Source of the DNA: CAIYZT01 sp031385445
GTDB taxonomy: Bacteria; Pseudomonadota; Alphaproteobacteria; Rhodobacterales; Rhodobacteraceae
DNA: 64,000 nt
NCBI GenBank assembly: GCA_031385445.1
Contig: JANNBM010000062.1
Coordinates: forward strand, 1 to 64,000
Direction of reading: 5' to 3'
Positions 52,476 to 63,103 of the stretch are shown here, piece after piece (position 1 is the stretch's first letter; every line of letters begins with the position of its first letter). A program made the translations under genes and the position numbers. The notes below the pieces were generated by a model, which saw only the letters and a list, made by a program, of their open reading frames with translations, was not told the DNA's origin and did no database searches.

Positions 52476-53128
52476 TCCTTCATGATTATATCCTCAGCGC
52501 GTCCTGCTATAAAATCCGGTTGATGGCGGCGCTTTTGGGGGTGCGGCTTGATCTGGTCGCGGTTGATTTTCATCCCGGACGCGCGCATAAATCATTGGCC
52601 TTTCAGGCGCTAAACCCGGCGGGCAGCATTCCGGTGCTGGTGGACGGCGATCTTGTGTTGACCGAAAGCACCGCCATGCTGGTCTATCTGGCGCAAACGG
52701 CGGGGCAGGAGTGGCTTGGGCCGCAAAGCCCGGCGTCGGCGGCGCGCATACAGCACTGGCTGGCCTTTTCGGCGCGTCTGAACGCCAGCCTTGGCATAGC
52801 CCGTTTGCACGACATGCTGCATTTCGCGGCCGATATTGCCGCCGTGCGCGCCGCCGGCCATCTGTGCCTGCGCGAGCTTGAAGCGCATCTGTGCGAGGTG
52901 CGGTTTGCGGGCCGCACCTATTTAGAGGGCGACGCCCCGAGCATCGCTGACATCGCCTGTTTTCCCAATGTGGTTCTGGCCGCTGATGGCGGGGTGGAGC
53001 TGCAGGATTACCCCTCAATCCGCCAGTGGCAGCGCGCCATCCGGTCCTTGCCCCGGTTCATCGAAATGCCCGGCATTCACCGATTGCACGACCTAAAAGC
53101 GGCCCCAACCGCCGAGGATCGCGCATGA
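52472..53128 (+). CDS. glutathione S-transferase-like protein (NdmE-like)
   Basis: The 218-residue protein has a GST thioredoxin-like N-terminal domain (LSASCYKIRLMAALLGV; NPAGSIPVLVDGDLVLTEST) and an all-helical C-terminal domain with APSIADIACFP. It overlaps its neighbours by ATGA on both sides. In the caffeine N7-demethylation system the GST homologue NdmE is structural, holding NdmC and NdmD together; the same role is inferred. An ordinary GST activity on a purine or isothiocyanate-like substrate is the alternative. Confidence 0.87.
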   Translation: MILHDYILSASCYKIRLMAALLGVRLDLVAVDFHPGRAHKSLAFQALNPAGSIPVLVDGDLVLTESTAMLVYLAQTAGQEWLGPQSPASAARIQHWLAFSARLNASLGIARLHDMLHFAADIAAVRAAGHLCLRELEAHLCEVRFAGRTYLEGDAPSIADIACFPNVVLAADGGVELQDYPSIRQWQRAIRSLPRFIEMPGIHRLHDLKAAPTAEDRA

Positions 53129-54498
53129 GCGGTTTTCTTTTGAAAAACTGCGCGGCGATTGTTCCGTCGGCGTTTGCGCCGGTGCTGCGCGATCACGATA
53201 TCCTGATCCGGGGCACGGCAATTGCCACGATCGGCCCGAACCTGACGGCGGCCCCCTTGCCCGAGGGGACCGAGGTGATCGACGCCTCCGGCTGGTTCGT
53301 TTATCCCGGCCTGATCAACACCCATCACCACTTTTTCCAGACCTTCGTGCGCAACCGCGCCGATCTGGACTGGACCAGGCTTTCGGTCATCGAATGGCTT
53401 GACCGGATTTACCCGATCTTTGCGCGGCTGACCGAGGATGCGTTTTATCATTCGACGGTTGTGGCGCTGGCAGAGCTGGTCAAACACGGCTGCACGACGG
53501 CCTTTGATCACCAATATAACTTCCCCCACCATGCGGGCAGCCGCATCGTAGACCGCCAGTTCGAAGCGGCCCAGATGTTTGGCGTGCGCTTTCATGCCGG
53601 ACGCGGCGGCAATACCTTGCCCAAATCGCAAGGCAGCACGATCCCCGATGCGATGTTGGACACCACGGACGGTTTTCTGGCCGATTGCGAGCGGCTGATT
53701 GGCAGTTTTCACGACGCAGCGCCCTTCAGCATGCGGCAGGTGGTGATCGCGCCCTGCCAGCCGGTGAATTGCTACCGCGAAACTTTTGTGGAATCGGTCC
53801 GGCTTGCCCGCGACAAGGGTGTGTTTTTGCACACCCATGTCGGCGAGGGCGAAAGCCCCGTGATCGAGGCGCGGACCGGGCAGCGCACGGTGCCCTACCT
53901 TGAACAGATGGGGTTTTGTGGGCCAGATACCTTTTATGCCCATTGCTGGGAGCTGTCGCATGCCGAACTGGCCCGCATGGCCGCCACCAAAACCGGCGTC
54001 AGCCATTGCCCCGAGCCGGTCTATCTGGTGGGGGCCGAAGTGACCGATATCCCTGCCATGCAGGCGCTTGGATTGCGCATCGGGCTTGGGGCGGACGGGG
54101 CGGCGTCGAACGACAATTCCAATTTGATGCACTGCGTTCACTCGGCCTATATGCTGCAATGCCTTGTGGCGCGCACGCGCCAGCATCCGGTGCCGGACCC
54201 GGCCGCCTTTCTGGGCTATGCCACCAGCGGCGGCGCCGATCTTTTGGGACGCGGCGATATCGGCCGCCTTGGCCCCGGACTGGCCGCCGATCTGTTCGCC
54301 ATCGACACCCGGCGGCTGGATTACGTCGGCACGCGCCACGACCCGGCCCGCCTGATCCCCAAAGTCGGAATCGGCGCGCCGGTGGATATGACCATGATCA
54401 ACGGCCGCATCGTCTGGCGCGACGGGCATTTCCCCGGCCTCGACGAGCGGGCCCTTTTTGTCGCCGCTGAAACCTGCCTGAACAGCCTTCACTCCTGA
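53125..54498 (+). CDS. 8-oxoguanine deaminase-like amidohydrolase
   Basis: The 457-residue enzyme is an amidohydrolase-superfamily TIM barrel with NTHHHFFQTFVRNR, the HTH-like FLHTHVGEGES, AHCWELS and GLGADGAASNDNSNLM. This combination is that of 8-oxoguanine deaminase (close to cytosine/guanine deaminases), which yields urate from 8-oxoguanine. It fits a cluster for oxidised or methylated purines. It starts with ATGA overlap with the GST gene, and the Tat-signal binding protein follows 18 bp on. Confidence 0.88.
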   Translation: MSGFLLKNCAAIVPSAFAPVLRDHDILIRGTAIATIGPNLTAAPLPEGTEVIDASGWFVYPGLINTHHHFFQTFVRNRADLDWTRLSVIEWLDRIYPIFARLTEDAFYHSTVVALAELVKHGCTTAFDHQYNFPHHAGSRIVDRQFEAAQMFGVRFHAGRGGNTLPKSQGSTIPDAMLDTTDGFLADCERLIGSFHDAAPFSMRQVVIAPCQPVNCYRETFVESVRLARDKGVFLHTHVGEGESPVIEARTGQRTVPYLEQMGFCGPDTFYAHCWELSHAELARMAATKTGVSHCPEPVYLVGAEVTDIPAMQALGLRIGLGADGAASNDNSNLMHCVHSAYMLQCLVARTRQHPVPDPAAFLGYATSGGADLLGRGDIGRLGPGLAADLFAIDTRRLDYVGTRHDPARLIPKVGIGAPVDMTMINGRIVWRDGHFPGLDERALFVAAETCLNSLHS

Positions 54499-54515
54499 CC
54501 CCGAAAGGACAAGAA

Positions 54516-55613
54516 ATGACCCCTTCTGTAAACCGCCGCGCCTTTTTGAAAACCTCGCTTGCCGCCAGCACAGCGCTCGTGCTGCCACTGCCCGCTTTTG
54601 CGCAGGACGGGATGCTGAACGTTGCCCTGATCGTGCCGTCGCCCGCCGCCGATGTGGGCTGGTCCCACACGCTGGAACTGGGCACCAAGGCGCTGCAGGA
54701 AACGTTCGGCGACAAGATGACGATGACCCTGCTGGAAAACATCGCCGAGGGCCCGGACGCCGACCGGATCATGAACAAAACTGTGGCCGAGGGCACCAAT
54801 TTCCTGATTTTGGGCTCTTTTGGCTATATGAACGGCGGGCTGAAGCTGGCCGAACAGCACCCTGAACTGACAATCCTGCACGCCTCGGGCTATCTGACCG
54901 CGCCCAACTTTTCGGCTTTTGGCGCGCGGTATTATCAGGGCACCTATTTGATGGGCATGGCGGCGGCGTCCCTGACCAAGACCAAAAAGATCGGCTGCGT
55001 CGGCGCCTTTGCGATCCCAGAATTGATCACCTCCATCAACGCCTGGACGCTGGGTGCACAGTCGGTTGACCCCTCAGTCGAGGTTTCGGTGGTCTGGGTC
55101 AATTCCTGGTTTGACCCCGCATCCGAGCAAGAAGCCGCCAAGGCCCTGCTTGCCCAAGGCTGCGATGTGATCTTTTCGAACGCGCAAGACACGCCTTCGG
55201 TTGTGGCCGTCTGCGAAGAGGCGGGGGCCTATGTGTTCAACCTGAACTCGTCGATGAAGGCCTATGCGGCCAGCAAATATCTGGGCGTGGTGGGCACCGA
55301 TTGGTCGCCCTTTTTTATCGCAAGCGCCCAAGCGCATCTGGCGGGCACATTTGTCGGCACGGCGGCGTGGCTGTCGATGGCGGAGAAATGCGTGTTCGTC
55401 GCCGATTGGAACCCCGATATTCCGGCCGATATCGCCGCAAGGATTGCCGAAACGCAGGTGGCGATCGACAGCGGCGCGTTCTCGCCCTTCACCGGCCCGC
55501 TGACCAAGCAGGACGGCTCCGAAGGGGCGGCGGCGGGGGTGACATTGGGCGATGATGTGATCCTTGCGATGGATTGGCACGTCAAAGGCGTGATGACGCC
55601 GTTGCCGCAATAA
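54516..55613 (+). CDS. BMP-family ABC transporter substrate-binding protein
   Basis: The 365-residue protein has a Tat-type signal (NRRAFLKTS, hydrophobic run, cut near AFA-QDG) and a BMP/PnrA fold (VALIVPSPAADVGWSHTLEL, GSFGYMNGGLKLAEQHPELT). BMP proteins bind nucleosides or purine bases in the periplasm. Together with the ATPase and two permeases downstream it forms a complete importer, likely for the purine handled by the oxygenase and deaminase upstream. Confidence 0.93.
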   Translation: MTPSVNRRAFLKTSLAASTALVLPLPAFAQDGMLNVALIVPSPAADVGWSHTLELGTKALQETFGDKMTMTLLENIAEGPDADRIMNKTVAEGTNFLILGSFGYMNGGLKLAEQHPELTILHASGYLTAPNFSAFGARYYQGTYLMGMAAASLTKTKKIGCVGAFAIPELITSINAWTLGAQSVDPSVEVSVVWVNSWFDPASEQEAAKALLAQGCDVIFSNAQDTPSVVAVCEEAGAYVFNLNSSMKAYAASKYLGVVGTDWSPFFIASAQAHLAGTFVGTAAWLSMAEKCVFVADWNPDIPADIAARIAETQVAIDSGAFSPFTGPLTKQDGSEGAAAGVTLGDDVILAMDWHVKGVMTPLPQ

Positions 55614-55623
55614 GGCCGCCCGC

Positions 55624-57150
55624 ATGAGCCTGCACCCGCCCGCGCTTTTGCAATTGCACGGTCTGACAAAACGCTATGGCGGGGTTTTGGCCAATTCCGG
55701 GATCGATCTGACCGTCGATCCCGGCTCTATCCACGCGATCCTTGGGGAAAACGGCGCGGGAAAATCCACCTTGATGAAGCTGATTTACGGTGTGGAAGCC
55801 CCCGACAGCGGCACGATCCTGTGGAAAGGTCAGCCGGTTTCCCTGTCCAGCCCCGCCGATGCGCGGCGGCTTGGCATCGGGATGGTGTTTCAGCATTTTT
55901 CCTTGTTTGAAACCCTGAGCGTTGTGCAAAACATCGCGTTGATCGTGCCGGGACGCAAAAAGGCGCTTGGCCAGCGGATTCGCGCCCTGGGCGAGGAATT
56001 CGGGCTGAACGTTGATCCCGAAGCCTTGGTGCATGCGCTGTCCGTGGGCGAACGTCAGCGGGTGGAAATCATCCGCTGCCTTTTGCTTGAGCCAGAGCTG
56101 TTGATCCTTGATGAGCCGACCTCGGTTCTGCCGCCGCAATCGGTGATGCGCTTGTTTGAAACGCTGCGCGCGCTGCAGACTAAGGGCATGGCGATCTTGT
56201 TCATCAGTCACAAACTCGAAGAGATCAAATCGCTTTGCGACACCGCGACCATTCTGCGCGCGGGCCAGGTGACGGGCCGGGTGACGCCTGCCGAACACAG
56301 CGCGCAGGATTTGGCGACGCTGATGATCGGGCGCGCCATGCCGCCGCCTTTGCCCGCCTCGCCCATGCCAGCGGGCGAGGTGCGGCTGCAGATATCGGCT
56401 CTAAGCTATGCCAACGAGGATCCCTTTGGGGTGTCCTTCGCCGATCTGTCCTTGACCGCCCGCAGCGGCGAAATCGTTGGAATTGCAGGGGTTTCCGGCA
56501 ACGGACAACAAGAGCTGGCTGCCTTGATCTCGGGTGAGATCCGGGCAGGCGGCGCGGGGGAGCGGATTTGCATGATGGGCCTTCCGGTCGCAAACAGGGA
56601 TGCCGCGGACCGCCGGGCGCTCGGCTTCGCCTTTGTGCCGGAAGAGCGTCTGGGCCGCGGCGCGGTTCCTGACCTGCCGCTCAGCGATAATGCGCTGCTG
56701 ACCGCCCACCGCGCCGGTCTGGTGGTTTCGGGGTTCATCTCGCGCCCCGCAGAGCGCGCCTTTACCGCCGATCTGATCGCGCGCTTCGATGTGCGCACGC
56801 CGGGGCCGACGACGGAAGCGGGCGCTTTGTCGGGCGGCAATTTGCAAAAGTTCATCCTTGGCCGCGAGATCATGCTGAACCCAAAGCTGCTTTTGGTGGC
56901 GCAGCCGACCTGGGGCGTTGATATCGGGGCGGCCACCGATATCCGCCGCCGACTGATCGAAATGCGCAACGCGGGGGCGGCGATTGTGGTGATTTCCGAA
57001 GAGTTGGAAGAGCTGTTTCAGATTTGTGACCGCTTGCATGTGCTGCACAAAGGGCGGCTTTCGCCGTCGTTGAAGGCCGCCACAACCAGCGCCGACGAGG
57101 TGGGCGCGTTCATGATCGGCGCGGGCTTTGCCGCAAAGGACGCCGCATGA
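55624..57150 (+). CDS. ABC transporter ATP-binding protein, NupO/YufO-type (two ATPase domains)
   Basis: The 508-residue protein carries two nucleotide-binding domains. The first has Walker A GENGAGKST, signature-like LSVGERQR and Walker B LLILDEP. The second, degenerate half has the sequence GISGNGQ-type VSGNGQQE, then LSGGNLQKF and LLVAQPTWGVD. This is the sugar/nucleoside type of ATPase found with BMP binding proteins. It overlaps the first permease by ATGA. Confidence 0.95.
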   Translation: MSLHPPALLQLHGLTKRYGGVLANSGIDLTVDPGSIHAILGENGAGKSTLMKLIYGVEAPDSGTILWKGQPVSLSSPADARRLGIGMVFQHFSLFETLSVVQNIALIVPGRKKALGQRIRALGEEFGLNVDPEALVHALSVGERQRVEIIRCLLLEPELLILDEPTSVLPPQSVMRLFETLRALQTKGMAILFISHKLEEIKSLCDTATILRAGQVTGRVTPAEHSAQDLATLMIGRAMPPPLPASPMPAGEVRLQISALSYANEDPFGVSFADLSLTARSGEIVGIAGVSGNGQQELAALISGEIRAGGAGERICMMGLPVANRDAADRRALGFAFVPEERLGRGAVPDLPLSDNALLTAHRAGLVVSGFISRPAERAFTADLIARFDVRTPGPTTEAGALSGGNLQKFILGREIMLNPKLLLVAQPTWGVDIGAATDIRRRLIEMRNAGAAIVVISEELEELFQICDRLHVLHKGRLSPSLKAATTSADEVGAFMIGAGFAAKDAA

Positions 57151-58226
57151 GGCTGTCGTTCATCCGGCGCGAGCGGGCGTCCAGAACGGCCATGGTTCTG
57201 GCCCCTGTCATTGCCTTTGTCGGCGCCATCGCCACCTCGGTGGTCCTGTTCGGCGCTTTGGGCAAGGATCCCGCCCTCGCGCTTTACGCGCTGCTGCTGG
57301 AGCCATTTTTGTCGTGGTACAACTTCACCGAAATCTTGCTGAAGATGGCCCCGCTCTTGCTGATCGCGCAGGGGCTTGCGATCGGGTTTCGCGCCAATGT
57401 GTTCAATATCGGGGCCGAGGGGCAGTTGGTGATCGGGGCCATCGCGGCCTCGGCCCTGCCGGTTTGGTATCCGTTGGGCGAGGGGGCGTTGATGCTGCCC
57501 GCGATGTTGATCATGGGGGCGGTGGGCGGGATGATCTGGGCCGGGGTGGCGGCGCTGTTTCGCACGCGCTTCAATGCCAATGAAATTCTGGTCACGCTGA
57601 TGCTGACGCTGATTGCCGTTCAGGTGCTGAACTATCTGCTGCTTGGGCCTTGGAAAGACCCAAAAGGTTTCAATTTTCCGCAAAGCGTGCGGTTTCCCGA
57701 TGCGGCGCTGCTGCCTGCGCTTTTGCCCGGAACGCGGGTGAACATCTCGCTTTTGTTCGCGCTGGCCGTCAGCGCGCTGGCGCATGTGTTCATGAAGCAC
57801 CGCTTTTCGGGCTATCAGCTTTTGGTCGGCGGTCTGGCTCCGCGCGCGGCCAGCTATGCCGGTTTTCATCAGGGCCGGGCGGTCTGGATCAGCCTTTTGA
57901 TCGGCGGTTTTTGTGCCGGACTTGCGGGCGCCGCCGAGGTGAGCGGCCCCTTGGGACAATTGCAGCGGTCGGTCACGCTGGGCTATGGCTATTCGGCGAT
58001 CATCGTGGCCTATCTGGGCGGACTGAACCCGATCGGCATCGTGATTTCGGCTTTTGTGATGTCGGCGATTTATATTGGCGGCGACAATGCCATGGTCACC
58101 GCCGATCTGCCGGTCGCGGCGGTCTGGGTGTTTCAGGGCCTGCTTTTGACCTTCTACCTCGCGGGGCTGACCTTTATCCGCAACCGGCTGATCTTGCAGC
58201 CAAATCCGCGCAAGGCCGTCAATTGA
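57147..58226 (+). CDS. BMP-type ABC transporter permease, first subunit
   Basis: The 359-residue inner-membrane protein is a BPD_transp_2 permease with about ten hydrophobic segments; GLAIGFRANVFNIGAEGQLV is the family core. It starts with ATG overlapping the ATPase stop and its TGA overlaps the TTG start of the second permease. Confidence 0.94.
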   Translation: MRLSFIRRERASRTAMVLAPVIAFVGAIATSVVLFGALGKDPALALYALLLEPFLSWYNFTEILLKMAPLLLIAQGLAIGFRANVFNIGAEGQLVIGAIAASALPVWYPLGEGALMLPAMLIMGAVGGMIWAGVAALFRTRFNANEILVTLMLTLIAVQVLNYLLLGPWKDPKGFNFPQSVRFPDAALLPALLPGTRVNISLLFALAVSALAHVFMKHRFSGYQLLVGGLAPRAASYAGFHQGRAVWISLLIGGFCAGLAGAAEVSGPLGQLQRSVTLGYGYSAIIVAYLGGLNPIGIVISAFVMSAIYIGGDNAMVTADLPVAAVWVFQGLLLTFYLAGLTFIRNRLILQPNPRKAVN

Positions 58227-59137
58227 ACGCGGTCGATTTCATCCTGACGGGGATGCTCGCCGCCGCGACGCCGATGCTTCTGGCCGCATTGGGCGAGTTG
58301 GTGGTCGAACGCTCGGGGGTTTTGAACCTGGGCCTCGAAGGCATCATGGCACTTGGCGCAGCGCTTGGCTTTTTGATCACTTATACCTCCGGCAACCACG
58401 CGCTGGGCTTTGTGGGCGCGGCTTTGGGCGGGGCGGGAATTGCGCTGGTCTTTGCCACCGTGGTTCTGGGTTTTGCGGCCAATCAGGTCGCCGCGGGGCT
58501 CGCGATCGGCATCCTTGGGCTGGGGCTGTCGTCGCTTTTTGGCAAGAGTTTTGAAAGCCTTACGATCACCGGGCTGCCAAAACTCGGGCTGCCTCTGCTC
58601 AGCCAATTGCCAATTGTCGGGCCAAGCCTGTTTGTCCAGGACATTGTGGTCTGGGCGACGCTGTTTTTGGCCGTGGCGATTTGGGCGGTGCTTAACCATT
58701 CAAAACTCGGGTTGATCATCCGCGCGGTCGGGGAAAATCCGCAAGCCGCCCGCGCCATCGGCTTTCACGTTTTGAAAATCCGCGCCTTGTGCATCCTGTT
58801 CGGCGGCGCGCTGGCGGGGATTGCGGGGGCCTATGCCTCGACCGTTTACACGCCGCTTTGGGCGGACGGCATGATCGCCGGGCGCGGCTGGATCGCGCTG
58901 GCGCTGGTGGTTTTCGGCACGTGGCAGGCCGGGCGGATTGTGTTTGGCGCGGTTTTGTTTGGCGCGCTGTCGCTGGCCGAACTGGTTACGCAGGCGGCGG
59001 GCGTCAACATCCCGTCGCAGCTTTTGGCCTGCGTGCCGTATAGTGTGACCATCGTGATGCTGGCGGTGATCTCGTCCAACCGCCGCCGCATGCGGATCAG
59101 CGCGGTGGCCTCGCTGGGGCAGCCGTTTACCAAATAG
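58223..59137 (+). CDS. BMP-type ABC transporter permease, second subunit
   Basis: The 304-residue permease has the family signature RSGVLNLGLEGIMALGAALG and about eight helices, and pairs with the preceding subunit. The start is TTG at 58223 (TTGA overlapping the previous stop), since AACGCGGTCGATTTC follows in frame as NAVDF and no ATG gives a full N-terminus. It closes the operon that starts at 50998. Confidence 0.93.
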   Translation: MNAVDFILTGMLAAATPMLLAALGELVVERSGVLNLGLEGIMALGAALGFLITYTSGNHALGFVGAALGGAGIALVFATVVLGFAANQVAAGLAIGILGLGLSSLFGKSFESLTITGLPKLGLPLLSQLPIVGPSLFVQDIVVWATLFLAVAIWAVLNHSKLGLIIRAVGENPQAARAIGFHVLKIRALCILFGGALAGIAGAYASTVYTPLWADGMIAGRGWIALALVVFGTWQAGRIVFGAVLFGALSLAELVTQAAGVNIPSQLLACVPYSVTIVMLAVISSNRRRMRISAVASLGQPFTK

Positions 59138-59138
59138 G

Positions 59139-59786
59139 TCAGCTGCCGATCATCTTGCCGACCACGATCAGCACCTGATAATCCTTTTTGCTGCAGCCAT
59201 CGACGCTTGGCATCGATTTTTCCGGGCTCATCGGAAAAACCCCGGCCGGAGTTTTATCGGGCGTGCAGGACTGCCCATCCTTGGCCGTATAAACCGCCGC
59301 GCGGCAGCGCAGGTGCGTCACGTCATAAACGCTCGCCCCATCTGCAAGGCTCCACGATTGAAGGCCATCCGCGCCGGGGGCCTCAACCGTCAGAACCGAT
59401 GTCACCTCGCGCCCGCCCGTCACCATGTATTGCCCGGCAGGCAGCGGAAAGCTGGGGGATTCCATGATCAGGCCGTTCTCTTCCAGCCACCACGACGCCG
59501 GATCAAATTGCCAGCCCTCCGGGGCCAGCCCGCCATTTGCCACCAGATCGGCAAAGTCCTCGGTCCAGACCCCGCGCGGGCCGGGATCAACCGTCCATAT
59601 TCCCCATACACCGGCGTCCTTGCCCGAGGTGGCCATCGGATTGCCCAAGGCGGCGATATATTGGGTGGGGATCGGGCTCATCTGGGCTTCGGCCAGAACG
59701 GCGGCGGGCGAGGCAAGCAAGTTTGCAGAAAATACCAATGAAAACAAAGCCTTGTACGGCGAAGTTAAAGCGTGGACATTTGGCAT
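59139..59786 (-). CDS. secreted hypothetical protein, 215 aa
   Basis: The protein has a signal peptide (MPNVHALTSPYKALFSLVFS, then NLLASPAAVLAEAQ) and contains GNPMATSGKDAGVWGIWTVD and PGPRGVWTEDF, with cysteines in THLRCRAAVY, GQSCTPDK and DGCSKKDY that may form disulfides. No family is assigned. ATG 59786 has AGGAG eight bases upstream, while the TTG six bases earlier is too close to it. It converges with the BMP permease gene. Confidence 0.75.
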   Translation of the reverse strand: MPNVHALTSPYKALFSLVFSANLLASPAAVLAEAQMSPIPTQYIAALGNPMATSGKDAGVWGIWTVDPGPRGVWTEDFADLVANGGLAPEGWQFDPASWWLEENGLIMESPSFPLPAGQYMVTGGREVTSVLTVEAPGADGLQSWSLADGASVYDVTHLRCRAAVYTAKDGQSCTPDKTPAGVFPMSPEKSMPSVDGCSKKDYQVLIVVGKMIGS

Positions 59787-59856
59787 TTCCAAGGCTCCTT
59801 GCGATTTGATGGACGAAATTTAGTTCGCCGCGCCGAAAAAGCAAAACACCCTTTCG

Positions 59857-62001
59857 TCAGGTGATTTTGATGATCGCGCAGCCATAGGCGCCGAGCGTCA
59901 GTACGCCCGTACAAGCCAGCCCTGACAGCAGATCCACCCCCAACGGCACCTCCGAAACGGTCACGCTGTCCGCCGCGGTGTTGGTGATGAACCACAAGGC
60001 CCGCCCCACCGCCTGCCGCACCGAAACCTCGACCCCCGCCGGAAGCCCTGCGATCAGCGGCACTGCGCCTGCGGGGGCGAGCGCGGCGGTGTCCAGCGCC
60101 TCGACCAGATCCTCGGTCAGATAGGTGCCCAAATAAATCACCCGCCCCGCGCCGTGCTGGCGAACACTGGCGGAGGGCGTGCCTTTCAAAAACCGGTTCG
60201 ACCATTGCCCCAATGCCTCGGTCCCCGGCGCAAGGTCCAAAGCCTCGTACAGATGTGCAGCTTTGAATTCGCGGTTGCCGATCTGATGGGTATAGCTGCG
60301 GGTGGCCGATGTGGCAGGCAGAACCGATGCGGGGGCGTAGCCGCCGGTTGGCCCATCTGGCCATGGCGGGAACAGACCCGAGGCGCCGGGACCTGCGAGG
60401 CGGCCAAATTCCACCACCCTGACCCCTGCCAACTCGGACAGCCCGGCGCCGGGCGCAAGACTGCGGTGAATGTGGTTATCGCCGTCGCGCGTGCCCGTCA
60501 TCGCCGACAGGATCAACGTGCCCCCCGCCGCCACAAAAGCCGCCACGCGCGGCGTCCATTCCGGTTTCCACATCACCCAATGCGGCACATACAGCACCTT
60601 CAGCGGCGTCAGATCATCGTCGGGATGAATAAAACCACAAGCGATTCCAGCGTTGTAGCAATAACGGTGCAGGATCGTGGCGTCTTCCAGCGGCGAGGGC
60701 AGACCCATGGCATATGTCTTGTGCGCCTCTTGATTGTCAAAATCCGCGCCCGCGATTCCGACGTCCATCCGCACATGGGTGCCAAGGATTTCGGACTTCA
60801 GCCGGTTCATTTCGCCAAAGAACTGGCTGGCTTCGGCATAGCGGCGGCGCGGCTGATCATCGTGGTCGATCACGCCCATCCAGTAAATCTCGGCCCCGAA
60901 ATGCGCCGGGCGCCAGCGGAAAAACATCACCCCGTCGGCGCCGCGCGCCACCGAAGTCATCGCCATGCGCCGCATCTCGCCCGGTTCGGGGTTCAGCGTG
61001 GAAAACCCCGGCTGCGAGCCAAACCCCGAGGCCTGTTCCGGCACGATGAAGTTGCCCGACCAGGCCCGGCACATGTCCAGATAGGCCGCTTGCGTCGCGC
61101 CGTGACCGCCGCCGCGCAGGGCCTCATCGTAGAGCATCGGATAGATGTCAAAGCCGATGAAATCGAGGTCCTGACCGAATTGGCCGCGAAAATCAATGTC
61201 GCTGAGCGCGCCAAGGTTGTGAAAAATGAACCAGTCGGGGTTCACGGCGCGCAGAATTTCGACCTGATCATGCTGAAACGCGGCGGTCGCGGCGGCCAGA
61301 AACCGGTGGTAATCCTGCACATGCCCCGGCGCCAGAAACCCCGGTGCCATATCGCGCGGCGTGTCTATTTGCGCGAAATCGTCATAGGCGAGCGCCCAGA
61401 AATCGCCGCCCCATGCACGGTTCAGCGCCGTGATATCATTGGCATATCGCCCCTGAAGCCAGTTTTGAAACGCCAGCCGCGCCGCGCTGGAATGACTTTC
61501 CGAAGCTGTTGTGTTCAATTCGTTGTCGGTCTGCCAGCCGATCACATCGGGGTTGTCCTTGTAATGATCCGCCATGGCGCGGGTGATGCGGCGCGAATGG
61601 GTGCGGAAAACCTGGCTGGTGGTGTCGGCGTGCTGGCGCGAGCCGTGGCCCGCCGGGCGGCCTTGGCCATCGACGCGCAAAACCTCGGGGTAATTCGCCG
61701 TCAACCAGCGCGGCGGCGTGGCGGTGGGGGTGCACAGCACGGTTTTGATACCGTGTTTGGCCAAACCGTTGATCGCGCGGTCGAACAGGTGAAACGAAAA
61801 ATGCCCCTCATACGGCTCCCAAAGATGCCAGGCAAATTCGCCCATCCGCACCGTATTGGCCCCCGCCGCCGCCAGCCGCTGCGCATCGCGGTCCCAAACG
61901 CTTTCGTCCACATGTTCGGGATAATGCGGCGCCCCCAGCAGAAACCGGTCGATATTGAGCGGCCGCCAAACCGACAGCGGGGCAGGGGGAATGCGGGTCA
62001 T
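59857..62001 (-). CDS. beta-galactosidase, glycoside hydrolase family 42
   Basis: The 714-residue enzyme is a full-length GH42. Acid/base Glu161 is in GWQTDNELNTTAS, and the nucleophile Glu lies in FIVPEQASG. The N-terminal TIM barrel starts LLGAPHYPEHVDESVW, with the metal-site/trimer domain and a C-terminal beta domain following. It hydrolyses beta-galactosides in the cytoplasm. It is 22 bp downstream of a sugar ABC ATPase and near a GH2 enzyme, making a galactoside use locus. ATG 62001 was chosen because the upstream 25 codons are unlike the family. Confidence 0.95.
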   Translation of the reverse strand: MTRIPPAPLSVWRPLNIDRFLLGAPHYPEHVDESVWDRDAQRLAAAGANTVRMGEFAWHLWEPYEGHFSFHLFDRAINGLAKHGIKTVLCTPTATPPRWLTANYPEVLRVDGQGRPAGHGSRQHADTTSQVFRTHSRRITRAMADHYKDNPDVIGWQTDNELNTTASESHSSAARLAFQNWLQGRYANDITALNRAWGGDFWALAYDDFAQIDTPRDMAPGFLAPGHVQDYHRFLAAATAAFQHDQVEILRAVNPDWFIFHNLGALSDIDFRGQFGQDLDFIGFDIYPMLYDEALRGGGHGATQAAYLDMCRAWSGNFIVPEQASGFGSQPGFSTLNPEPGEMRRMAMTSVARGADGVMFFRWRPAHFGAEIYWMGVIDHDDQPRRRYAEASQFFGEMNRLKSEILGTHVRMDVGIAGADFDNQEAHKTYAMGLPSPLEDATILHRYCYNAGIACGFIHPDDDLTPLKVLYVPHWVMWKPEWTPRVAAFVAAGGTLILSAMTGTRDGDNHIHRSLAPGAGLSELAGVRVVEFGRLAGPGASGLFPPWPDGPTGGYAPASVLPATSATRSYTHQIGNREFKAAHLYEALDLAPGTEALGQWSNRFLKGTPSASVRQHGAGRVIYLGTYLTEDLVEALDTAALAPAGAVPLIAGLPAGVEVSVRQAVGRALWFITNTAADSVTVSEVPLGVDLLSGLACTGVLTLGAYGCAIIKIT

Positions 62002-62023
62002 CAAGGCTACTTTCGCAGAAAGG

Positions 62024-63091
<1,068 letters not shown>

Positions 63092-63103
63092 GGGCTTTAT
63101 CCT

